DNA of 14,082 bases from Atribacterota bacterium (lineage in GTDB: Bacteria; Atribacterota; Phoenicimicrobiia; Phoenicimicrobiales; Phoenicimicrobiaceae), in contig JAUVOA010000010.1 in the NCBI GenBank assembly GCA_030599445.1, forward strand, positions 1 through 14,082, given 5' to 3'. Positions 6,656-12,781 of this stretch are shown here, piece after piece (position 1 is the first letter of the stretch; each line of letters begins with the position of its first letter). Both the position numbers and the translations under genes were made by a program. Under the pieces are notes generated by a model. The model saw only the letters and a list, made by a program, of their open reading frames with translations. It was not told the origin of the DNA and ran no database searches.

Positions 6656-7915
6656 TTATAATCCCATCACCGCTTCAATCTCTGTTTTAGCTTTATCCAG
6701 AGCTGCTTTAGGTTCCATTTTCCCTGTTAAAGCTGAGTGGATGTATCTTTGTAAGATAGAGGAAACTTCCGGATAAGGAGGAACTTTGGGTCGATGATGT
6801 ACACTGGCGATCTCTTTTGCCTTAATATCTATTACCGGATCCATAGTCTTGGCATAAGCACTGGTCTGGACTGAAGTCCATACCGGCATCTCAGTTAGAT
6901 AGGCTCTCTGAACTATAGGACTGGTAATAAATCTGACATATTTCCAGGCTGCTTCTTTATTCTTGGAATTAGCTAAAATAGCTGCTCCCTGAAATCCACT
7001 AACCGAAGCAGTATCATAAGTATATTTACCCAATACATCCTTAGCTACCGGAAGTAATCCCATCTTTCCTGCTCCTACTACTTTTGAAATAGATGGATCA
7101 TTCATAGAACCGTACTGGAAGGTCCAGTTAGAAGTAAAAGCTGCGTTGCCAGCAATGAAATCATCTCTTGCTGCCGGTTCATCATTAGTCAAAGACTTTG
7201 GACTGGCTAATTCTTTATCTAAAAGCATCACCATAAATTCCAGTGCCTTCAGACCGGGACCAGTATTAAATATAGGTTTAGCATCTTTGTCAAAGGTGTC
7301 TCCTCCAAAAGCCCCGGTTAACCAGACATACTCACAGGTTAAACCCTCTTTCTGATTCCAGGAATCGGTCCAGGGATATTTGCAGATTCCCTTAGCTTTT
7401 ATGGCTTCCATCTGTTCAACCATCTCTTCTAATGTTTTAGGAGCGGCATCAAAGCCAGCTTTTTTAATCATATCGATATTGTAGAAGAAAAGCTGGAAGT
7501 TAGCCAGGAAAGGCATTGCCCAGGTCTTACCATCAAAGACGAAAGCGTCCATAATCGCAGGAGCAATATCTTCCTTTACTGCCGGACTCATGTAATCATC
7601 AAGAGCAACACAGAAACCTTTAGAAGCAAATTCTGCTGTCCAGATAAGGTCTAAAGAAAAGACATCGTAAGTAGGTATAGGAGCCACCGCTGAGGACACG
7701 ACTTTCTCATGCTGTTCATCATACCTAACAAATTCCAGATTGACCTTGATGCCGGAGAGTTCTTCAAAAAGGTCGGCCATATCTCTAACTTCATTAGGTT
7801 GATAGGCAGCCTGAGCCATATAGATAACGTTTATCTCCTCAGCTGCCAGAGCGGTAAATGCTCCACTTACCAATAAAACTCCAACCATTAACAATACTAA
7901 AATAAATTTTTTCAT
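6656..7915 (-). CDS. ABC transporter extracellular solute-binding protein, family 1 (sugar-type)
   Basis: This 419-residue protein captures substrate outside the membrane and delivers it to the two permeases downstream. Residues 1-24 form a signal peptide (MKKF start, hydrophobic core, ALA before the cut). There is no lipobox cysteine, so it should be a free periplasmic protein, which fits a diderm cell better than a monoderm. The mature part has the family 1 pattern: an N-terminal lobe with VIYMAQAAYQPNEVRDMADLFEE (30-52) and an aromatic-rich site region (TWAMPFLANFQLFFYNID; TDSWNQKEG; FTSNWTFQYG). Oligosaccharide or disaccharide is likely, but the substrate is not resolved. GGAGGT lies upstream. 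A two-codon ATG-AGA-TGA overlaps the true ATG, and a possible 12-codon leader ORF ends 33 bases before it. Confidence 0.93.
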   Translation of the reverse strand: MKKFILVLLMVGVLLVSGAFTALAAEEINVIYMAQAAYQPNEVRDMADLFEELSGIKVNLEFVRYDEQHEKVVSSAVAPIPTYDVFSLDLIWTAEFASKGFCVALDDYMSPAVKEDIAPAIMDAFVFDGKTWAMPFLANFQLFFYNIDMIKKAGFDAAPKTLEEMVEQMEAIKAKGICKYPWTDSWNQKEGLTCEYVWLTGAFGGDTFDKDAKPIFNTGPGLKALEFMVMLLDKELASPKSLTNDEPAARDDFIAGNAAFTSNWTFQYGSMNDPSISKVVGAGKMGLLPVAKDVLGKYTYDTASVSGFQGAAILANSKNKEAAWKYVRFITSPIVQRAYLTEMPVWTSVQTSAYAKTMDPVIDIKAKEIASVHHRPKVPPYPEVSSILQRYIHSALTGKMEPKAALDKAKTEIEAVMGL

Positions 7916-7948
7916 CTCATTTATACCTCCAAATTTTTCGACTTTACT

Positions 7949-7987
7949 TTAATTTTCTAAACAGACTTCTTTCTGTTTATTATTCAT
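7949..7987 (-). CDS. possible 12-codon leader ORF upstream of the binding-protein gene
   Basis: ATG at 7987 follows a near-perfect Shine-Dalgarno (GAGGAGGTGG) with 6 bases between GGAGG and the ATG. It opens a frame MNNKQKEVCLEN that ends TAA at 7949, 33 bases before the binding-protein start. Inside the frame, AAACAGA (7978-7972) and TCTGTTT (7965-7959) can form a 7-bp hairpin. The ribosome site is stronger than most real ones in this window, so translation is plausible. It may be a leader peptide tuning the transporter operon. No run of regulatory codons is seen, and it could instead be a ribosome standby site or a gene remnant. Confidence 0.4.
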   Translation of the reverse strand: MNNKQKEVCLEN

Positions 7988-8065
7988 TTACCACCTCCTC
8001 TATCTGTGTCGTGTGTCGAAGACTTCTGAAAGTAATATTTAGTTTTAAATGATCCGAGTTTGTTG

Positions 8066-8097
8066 ATTAGTATATTTTTATATTAGTATATTTATAT
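8066..8097. repeat. 16-bp tandem duplication in the transporter promoter region
   Basis: ATTAGTATATTTTTAT (8066-8081) is followed directly by ATTAGTATATTTATAT (8082-8097), identical at 15 of 16 positions. On the minus strand each unit contains TATACTAAT, a good -10 hexamer, so the duplication places two possible -10 boxes 16 bases apart upstream of the binding-protein gene. A clear -35 partner is not visible for either. The gap 7988-8154 holds nothing else I recognise. Confidence 0.5.
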
Positions 8098-8154
8098 TAT
8101 AATAATTCGACATTTACTTCGAAATATCCTCTTTTTTAAAATAAATTAATTTTT

Positions 8155-9345
8155 TTATTCTAAATTTCCTTTTTCATTAAGTTTAATCACCCAAGCATCA
8201 TATCTTCCTGCTCCTTTTGATTCGGTGTATCCAGCAAGAACATAGCCTCCATCTTCTGCCTGAATTATACATCTTGCCACATCCTCATCACTTCCGCCGA
8301 AGGTCTTATCCCAGACTACCTCCCCATTTTCATCAAGTTTAATCACCCAGGCATCTTCTCTTCCTGCACCCTTTGACCAGGTATATCCAGCAAGAGCATA
8401 GCCTCCATCTCTGGTCTGAATAATAGAGTTTGCTACATCGGCTTCAATCCCTCCAAAGGCTCTATCCCAGACTACATCTCCGTTCTCATCAAGTTTTGCT
8501 ACCCAGACATCATACCCTCCTGCACCTTTTGATTCAGTAAATCCACAAACCGCATAACCTCCATCTGCTGTCTTAATACCAGAAAATACTTCATCATTTT
8601 GACTCCCGCCAAAGGCTTTATCCCAGATTATCTCTCCGTTTTCATCGAGTTTTGCAATCCAGACATCTTCTCTCCCTTTATTCTTAGACTGGACAAATCC
8701 AAAGACCACATAACCTCCATCTTCCGTCTGGAGGATAGAATTTGTTTCATCCCATCCAATTCCACCAAATATCTTATCCCATACTATGTTTACGTTTTCA
8801 TCAAGTTTTATCACCCAGCTATCCACTTCACCCCAGTCTTTTGCCCCGGTATATCCGCAAACCGCATAACCTCCATCTTCTGTCTGGATAATAGAAAATA
8901 TTTCGTCATCTGTTCTTTTGGCAAAGGTGTTATCCCATACCTTGTTTCCTCTTTTATTCATTTTTATCACCCAGGCTTTTTCTCCGGAAGCGATTGATTT
9001 GGTCTTCCCGGCAACAGCATAGCCTCTATCTTTGGTTTGAATTATAGAGTATATTACATCAGCTTCACTTCCACCAAAGGTCCTATCCCATTCTATACTT
9101 CCATCTTCATAAAGTTTTATTACCCAAAAGTCCTGTCGTCCTGCACCTTTTGACCAGGTAAATCCAGCAACAGCATATCCACCATCTTCAGTTTGGATAA
9201 TAGAATTAGCCATATCTGCTTCGATTCCGCCAAAAGTCTTATCCCAGGTGAGGATCTCCTCTGCTGCATAACCTATACAGCAAAAAGAAATTAATATCAA
9301 AACCACAAAGATAATTATTAATTGAAAATTTATAACTTTTCTCAT
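8155..9345 (-). CDS. secreted seven-repeat beta-propeller-like protein
   Basis: This 396-residue protein has a signal peptide (about 1-28; MRKVINF, a long hydrophobic core, then GYA before the mature AEEIL). It is followed by seven tandem repeats of about 52 residues filling the rest of the chain. Each repeat begins WD+xFGG and continues SIIQTEDGGYAVAGxT, then SKGAG, then WVIKLDENG. Repeats start near residues 34, 86, 137, 189, 241, 293 and 345; repeats 5-7 are most alike, and repeats 2 and 3 most diverged. Seven such units fit one closed seven-bladed propeller. It should be exported to the periplasm or beyond; no enzyme motif or anchor is seen, so a binding or structural role is likely but unknown. 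AAAGGAGG lies 9 bases before the ATG. It is transcribed toward the sugar importer with a 239-base gap, and a shared job is not shown. Confidence 0.85.
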   Translation of the reverse strand: MRKVINFQLIIIFVVLILISFCCIGYAAEEILTWDKTFGGIEADMANSIIQTEDGGYAVAGFTWSKGAGRQDFWVIKLYEDGSIEWDRTFGGSEADVIYSIIQTKDRGYAVAGKTKSIASGEKAWVIKMNKRGNKVWDNTFAKRTDDEIFSIIQTEDGGYAVCGYTGAKDWGEVDSWVIKLDENVNIVWDKIFGGIGWDETNSILQTEDGGYVVFGFVQSKNKGREDVWIAKLDENGEIIWDKAFGGSQNDEVFSGIKTADGGYAVCGFTESKGAGGYDVWVAKLDENGDVVWDRAFGGIEADVANSIIQTRDGGYALAGYTWSKGAGREDAWVIKLDENGEVVWDKTFGGSDEDVARCIIQAEDGGYVLAGYTESKGAGRYDAWVIKLNEKGNLE

Positions 9346-9708
9346 AATATATACCTCCTTTTTAAAATAATATTATTTCTCTCTTTATAAATTAAATCTT
9401 TTAAAATCTTTAAATTTTTAATAGTATTCCTTCCCTTTAAATCTTCACCTCCTTTATAAAATGGTAGCTATACTTTTACCCTATATAATACTATTCGCTA
9501 TCGCGGAGAATAAATCCTACTCTATTAGTGAAAAAATAACTAAACTATTATCTTAAAGTTTGCCACCAAGCACATCATCTTACAGCCCTTAAGTGGAGAC
9601 ACTACTTCTACGGTACTTTTTTAATTTAGAGGAATTGCAGAGATGTATACTTATGAGTAGCAAATAATAAGTGGTTTTTTTGTAAATTTATCTTAAGTGG
9701 AGTTTTTT
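9346..9708. other. 363-base gap without a recognised gene
   Basis: This AT-rich stretch lies between the DUF3795 gene and the propeller gene. It holds an exact 11-bp direct repeat CTTAAGTGGAG at 9588-9598 and 9692-9702, and a related ATAAGTGG near 9668-9675. A second strong Shine-Dalgarno-like AAAGGAGGTG sits on the minus strand near 9446-9455, with no start codon at the right distance. I could not match it to a riboswitch family, and no convincing promoter or terminator was found. It is probably the 5' region of the propeller gene. Confidence 0.5.
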
Positions 9709-10056
9709 CTAAAGATTTTTTTTAATTTCCTCAAGGGCAGCCTTTGCTGCAGATGCCATTTTAAAAAAATCATTTAACTTATCACAGGCAAAATCATCAC
9801 AATAAGCACAATTTTCAACAGCCTTTTCCTTACCGCATTCCCTTATTTTGCAGACTTTACAATAATTAAAAACTCGACTCTCCTCTTCTGCCAAACAGCC
9901 ATCACAATTAATGTCCTCTGGTTTTATTTCAGACTTGTATTCTTTAGACCAAATTTTTGCCACTTTTTTCCTTTCCTCATCATCATCTTTCCGGGTAGCT
10001 ATAAAAGCCAAGCATTCGGTGCAGGTTAATCCGCAAAAAGCAATCATCTTATCCAT
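9709..10056 (-). CDS. cysteine-rich DUF3795 family protein
   Basis: This small cytosolic protein of 115 residues has eleven cysteines: the N-terminal FCGLTCTEC (Cys8, 12, 15), CDGC (51, 54), CKVCKIREC (66, 69, 74) and CAYCDDFAC (83, 86, 91). This spacing is typical of DUF3795, a family of unknown function common in anaerobes and archaea and presumed to bind metal or an iron-sulfur centre; that role is inference. A GTG at 10065 would add three residues, but it directly abuts the AAGGGG ribosome site, whereas the ATG at 10056 lies 8 bases from it and is chosen. It follows the CPBP protease gene with 122 bases between, on the same strand. The C-terminal 20 residues are a lysine- and alanine-rich helix. 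Confidence 0.85.
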   Translation of the reverse strand: MDKMIAFCGLTCTECLAFIATRKDDDEERKKVAKIWSKEYKSEIKPEDINCDGCLAEEESRVFNYCKVCKIRECGKEKAVENCAYCDDFACDKLNDFFKMASAAKAALEEIKKNL

Positions 10057-10178
10057 AATTTTCACCCCTTTTTATTTTATACTATCTTCGCAATTTATTC
10101 AAAAAGAGTTAATTTTATTTAAATTTCTCCAAAACGATTTCTTATTTTCTTCATTCAACCTTATCAAAGGACTGCTCC

Positions 10179-10925
10179 CTAATAAATCATCCCCCAAATC
10201 GCATGCCATATTATATCAGCCCAAAAGTGAATTCCCACTGCCGCCAAAAAGCCATATTTTCTAAGATAATACGCAGTAAAAATTGAAATCACCCCATTAA
10301 GAAGAATTATCTCACTGATAAGAGCAAATGGAATCTCTTGAATAGTATTGAGATCAAAAAGAATCATAATTGAAGGAAAATGTCCTAAAGCAAAGGCAAG
10401 TGCTGAAAAGAAAGTAACTACCCAAAAAACTTTATTTTGCCATCTGTTCTTGAGGATTATAAAAGAAATAAGCCATACCCAAAAAGAAATAAAAAAGAGT
10501 CGAAATATTACCTCTTCGCCGATACCGGCAGTAACTGAAGCAACCAGGGAGGTAGGAAATGGAGGATGTGGAATCGAACCCAAGGTATGAAATTTACTAA
10601 AAATTACATCTGCCCAAATAAAAAATATTCCTATACCCCCTCCCACAAAGGCAGGAATTAAAAATCTTTGTTTATTGGAAACTTTTAAATCCCAAATATC
10701 AGCAAAGCCGAGTTTTGAGGAAAGTTTTAATCCTAAAAAACCCAAACCACCATAGAGAATTAGCATAATTGCTGCATTCACCAGGGCAAGCACTGGCCTT
10801 GAAGCTGGAAGTGTTTGAGTTGGTAAGAAAGCACCTTGTGGCAAAAAAACATTTATCGCTGCCAGAATAGCCAGGATTATAATAAGACCAATATATATTT
10901 TTAGGGACAGTGGAACTTTTTTCAT
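10179..10925 (-). CDS. CPBP family intramembrane metalloprotease (CAAX protease/Rce1-like)
   Basis: This is a 248-residue polytopic membrane protein. The catalytic signature of the family is complete: EEVIFR (Glu137, Glu138, Arg142), a histidine in GHFP (His182) and HFWAD (His233, Asp237), all within hydrophobic helices where the zinc-free glutamate/histidine site of Rce1-type proteases forms. Hydrophobic segments lie at about 9-28, 46-66, 88-108, 130-157, 166-191, 200-222 and 226-246. Bacterial members process peptides, serve in bacteriocin self-immunity or anchor partners; the substrate here is unknown, and no bacteriocin precursor is visible nearby. It has its own promoter, and its 5' UTR is almost entirely a copy of the dispersed palindrome. 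The Shine-Dalgarno GAGGT touches the end of that palindrome. The gene may be co-transcribed with the DUF3795 gene. Confidence 0.88.
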   Translation of the reverse strand: MKKVPLSLKIYIGLIIILAILAAINVFLPQGAFLPTQTLPASRPVLALVNAAIMLILYGGLGFLGLKLSSKLGFADIWDLKVSNKQRFLIPAFVGGGIGIFFIWADVIFSKFHTLGSIPHPPFPTSLVASVTAGIGEEVIFRLFFISFWVWLISFIILKNRWQNKVFWVVTFFSALAFALGHFPSIMILFDLNTIQEIPFALISEIILLNGVISIFTAYYLRKYGFLAAVGIHFWADIIWHAIWGMIY

Positions 10926-10939
10926 ATTTAATTACCTCG

Positions 10940-10974
10940 AACTTTGTCAGGGGATGGTACTTTGTGACAAACTT
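10940..10974. repeat. dispersed palindromic repeat, copy A, in the CPBP gene 5' UTR
   Basis: AACTTTGTCA (10940-10949) and TGACAAACTT (10965-10974) form an inverted repeat matching at 9 of 10 positions, extended by flanking TCGA on both sides (10937-10977), around a 15-base centre. The length (35 bases), the arms, the first five centre bases GGGGA and the single mismatch are shared with copy B at 12498-12532 in the same orientation, so the two are homologous. It occupies the leader between the promoter start point and the CPBP ribosome site. Confidence 0.8.
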
Positions 10975-10983
10975 CGAAATAAA

Positions 10984-11012
10984 AATATATTAAGAGAGAT
11001 ATTCACGGTCAA
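10984..11012 (-). promoter_or_regulatory. promoter of the CPBP protease gene
   Basis: On the minus strand TTGACC (11012-11007), a 17-base spacer and TATATT (10989-10984) each differ from consensus by one base. Transcription would start near 10977, exactly at the outer edge of palindrome copy A, so the message would begin with that hairpin. The promoter lies just beyond the stop codon of the flavoprotein gene. Confidence 0.72.
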
Positions 11013-11026
11013 TAAAATAGGTAAAT

Positions 11027-12385
11027 TTACTTTTGTGCTGACTTAATTTTCTTTGCTACGTCTTCAGCACATTTAATAATGGGGTAAGCAGTCGGTGGAG
11101 CAGTAAGCAACGGATGAGTACCTATTTGTGCAGTCAAAATGGAGCTTACAGTCATTTTATTTTGGATTGCTAGTCCAATTATATTAATTAGCTCTCCTGT
11201 ACTTTTACTACCAATAACTTCACCACCGAGAATTATGCCCGAATCTCGGGCAACAATTAATTTTACCATTTGTTTATGAGTATGTGCAAGAGTTCCTGGA
11301 TGCTTATCGATTCCATCAAAAGTCCCGGTAACCACATCACACCCTTCTTTTTTAGCCATTGATTCAGTTAATCCTGCTGCACCAAAGGCTGTTTCCCCTA
11401 TTGCTGTGGAGAAAATAGCAATGGTTCCCTCAAAAATTTTTACCGAACGAAGCTTATATAAATTCATACCTGCTATTCTTGCTTCTGCACAGGCAGTAGA
11501 TGCCAACATAACTGCACTTGGTTTTCTTGTAATGAAATCCTTTTTTTCTGCACAATCTCCTACTACAAATATATCCGAATTTTCCGTTCTCATATACCCA
11601 TCTACTTTAATATATTTTCCTTCACTTACCTTAAACCCTGACTTCTGAGCTAATCCTGTATTAGGGCGATAACCCATTGCTAAAATAACTGCTTCTGTTT
11701 CAATTTTTTCTCCATTTTCTAATAATACTTCTGTAACTTTTTTATTGCCTATTATCTCCTTGACGCCTTTGCCACTTTTTATTTTTACCCCTCTTGTTTT
11801 AAGAGCCTCTTCGGCCTGAACAGCTATTTCTTCATCGAAAATTAAACCTAATATATGAGGTAATATTTCTACAAGTGTTACTTCTTTCCCTAATTTATTA
11901 AGTTCATCTGACATCTCAACTCCGATGAATCCTGCACCGATAACCACTATTTTTTTGCAATCTCTAATTTTTTGGAAAACCTTATCAAGGTGTATTTTAT
12001 CTTTACTTATAGTAAAAACATTTTCCAAATTTGTTCCTTTAAGCCAATTAGGTATGATAGGAATTGAACCTGTTGCAAGTATAAGTTTTTCAAAATTAAT
12101 CTCTGTCCCTTTGGCAGTGTTACAAACTTTTTTACTTTGGTCTATAGATACTATCTCATCAATTTCAATTTTTATGCCCTTGCTGGTTAAAACAGTATCT
12201 GGTATGACATTTTTATCTGAGCTTCCTAATGAACCAAAAATATAAGGAATCCCACAAGGAACCATAACTTTTTCTTCTTTTCTTATAAGTAAAAACTCTT
12301 TTTCTGGATAATTAAATTTTCCAGTTAATGCTGTAACAATGCCTGCTGCGCTTCCTCCGATTATCAATACATCTGTTCTTTTCAT
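11027..12385 (-). CDS. FAD-dependent pyridine nucleotide-disulfide oxidoreductase, CoA-disulfide reductase/NADH oxidase type
   Basis: This is a 452-residue cytosolic flavoprotein. The N-terminal FAD-binding loop reads IIGGSAAG (8-15). The redox-active cysteine is in VPCGIPY (Cys44), the single-cysteine position of CoA-disulfide reductases and NADH oxidases. The NAD(P)H loop is VVIGAGFIGVE (147-157), and the second FAD contact is IFVVGDCAE (272-280). The C-terminal dimerisation domain ends with THPLLTAPPTAYPI (423-436). Likely roles are reduction of CoA-disulfide, polysulfide or oxygen, helping an anaerobe withstand oxidants; which one is not decided. The start at 12385 follows AAAGGAG. An in-frame ATG at 12454 would add 23 residues but lies upstream of the promoter -10 box and is rejected. 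The broken redox gene upstream and the DUF3795 gene downstream are compatible with a redox-stress setting, by inference only. Confidence 0.9.
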   Translation of the reverse strand: MKRTDVLIIGGSAAGIVTALTGKFNYPEKEFLLIRKEEKVMVPCGIPYIFGSLGSSDKNVIPDTVLTSKGIKIEIDEIVSIDQSKKVCNTAKGTEINFEKLILATGSIPIIPNWLKGTNLENVFTISKDKIHLDKVFQKIRDCKKIVVIGAGFIGVEMSDELNKLGKEVTLVEILPHILGLIFDEEIAVQAEEALKTRGVKIKSGKGVKEIIGNKKVTEVLLENGEKIETEAVILAMGYRPNTGLAQKSGFKVSEGKYIKVDGYMRTENSDIFVVGDCAEKKDFITRKPSAVMLASTACAEARIAGMNLYKLRSVKIFEGTIAIFSTAIGETAFGAAGLTESMAKKEGCDVVTGTFDGIDKHPGTLAHTHKQMVKLIVARDSGIILGGEVIGSKSTGELINIIGLAIQNKMTVSSILTAQIGTHPLLTAPPTAYPIIKCAEDVAKKIKSAQK

Positions 12386-12425
12386 ATTATAAATTTCTCC
12401 TTTAGTTATATTTATAGATTGATAC

Positions 12426-12454
12426 ATTATAAAATTTCTATACAGTACAGTCAA
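12426..12454 (-). promoter_or_regulatory. promoter of the flavoprotein gene
   Basis: On the minus strand TTGACT (12454-12449), a 17-base spacer and a perfect TATAAT (12431-12426) form one of the two best promoters in the window. Transcription would start near 12419 and give a 34-base leader to the ATG at 12385, which settles that start. Confidence 0.85.
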
Positions 12455-12497
12455 ATAATTTAATCGTTGCGGCTATTTTTCAATCGATAAAGATTTG

Positions 12498-12532
12498 AAC
12501 TTTGTCAGGGGACACGGTCCTTTGACAAACTT
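12498..12532. repeat. dispersed palindromic repeat, copy B
   Basis: AACTTTGTCA (12498-12507) and TGACAAACTT (12523-12532) match as inverted repeats at 9 of 10 positions. Within the 15-base centre, GGAC and GTCC (12510-12513 and 12517-12520) add a second 4-bp stem, giving a long interrupted hairpin. The first 15 and last 10 bases are identical to copy A. It sits at the 3' edge of the broken redox gene, about 44 bases upstream of the flavoprotein promoter -35. Confidence 0.8.
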
Positions 12533-12745
12533 TTTAATTCTCTGATAACTATCTTATCTAAAATTTTTGCTTCTTTCAAAATAACATCTTGTATTACACA
12601 TGCCCCCGCCAAAGGCAGCTACCAGTTTTAGAGAATCCGGATTTAAGACAAGATGATAAACTTGATTTGCACCATACAAAATGGCTTCTGTACAATTTAA
12701 ATCTTCTTTAATTCCATACCCATCCTGGATTAATTCTTTCAACAT
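12505..12745 (-). pseudogene. C_GCAxxG_C_C family redox protein gene, internally deleted and frameshifted
   Basis: The first 50 or so codons (from ATG 12745, with AGGAAG upstream) match the N-terminus of the C_GCAxxG_C_C family of small redox proteins: MLKELIQDGY, LNCTEAILYGANQVY with Cys18, and KLVAAFGGGM. The frame then runs into unrelated sequence and stops at residue 63, whereas intact members have about 130-140 residues. In the +1 frame from about 12600 the DNA reads CVIQDVILKEAKILDKI. This looks like the family's C-terminal end, including its last cysteine, and reads on to a TGA at 12505 inside palindrome copy B. The simplest reading is a deletion that removed the middle, including the GCAxxG motif, and joined the ends out of frame. 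It lies 36 bases after the reductase gene, probably in one transcript. The C-terminal match is from memory and less certain than the N-terminal one. Confidence 0.7.
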
Positions 12746-12781
12746 TTATTTCTTCTTCCTAAAGTAAGAAACACTCAAATT

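Noticed and set aside
8599..8997. 132-codon plus-strand frame inside the propeller gene
   Set aside because: It is a shadow of the periodic repeat coding on the other strand; its low-complexity periodic composition mirrors the WDKxFGG repeats and it has no ribosome site.
8155..9345. Repeated DNA that might be taken for a repeat array
   Set aside because: The periodicity is about 156 bases, in frame, and conserved at protein level, so it is a repeat protein and not CRISPR or a noncoding satellite.
9461..9556. 31-codon plus-strand frame beginning MVAILLPYII
   Set aside because: No Shine-Dalgarno on the plus strand and no supporting context; the CCTCC before it is the complement of a minus-strand site.
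10074..10102. Promoter-like TTGAAT-17-TAAAAT before the DUF3795 gene
   Set aside because: The start point would fall inside the Shine-Dalgarno (10065-10070), leaving too short a leader; read-through from the CPBP gene is as likely.
12386..12454. 23-residue N-terminal extension of the flavoprotein
   Set aside because: It begins in the -35 box of a near-consensus promoter, while the ATG at 12385 has a good ribosome site directly before the FAD-binding strand.
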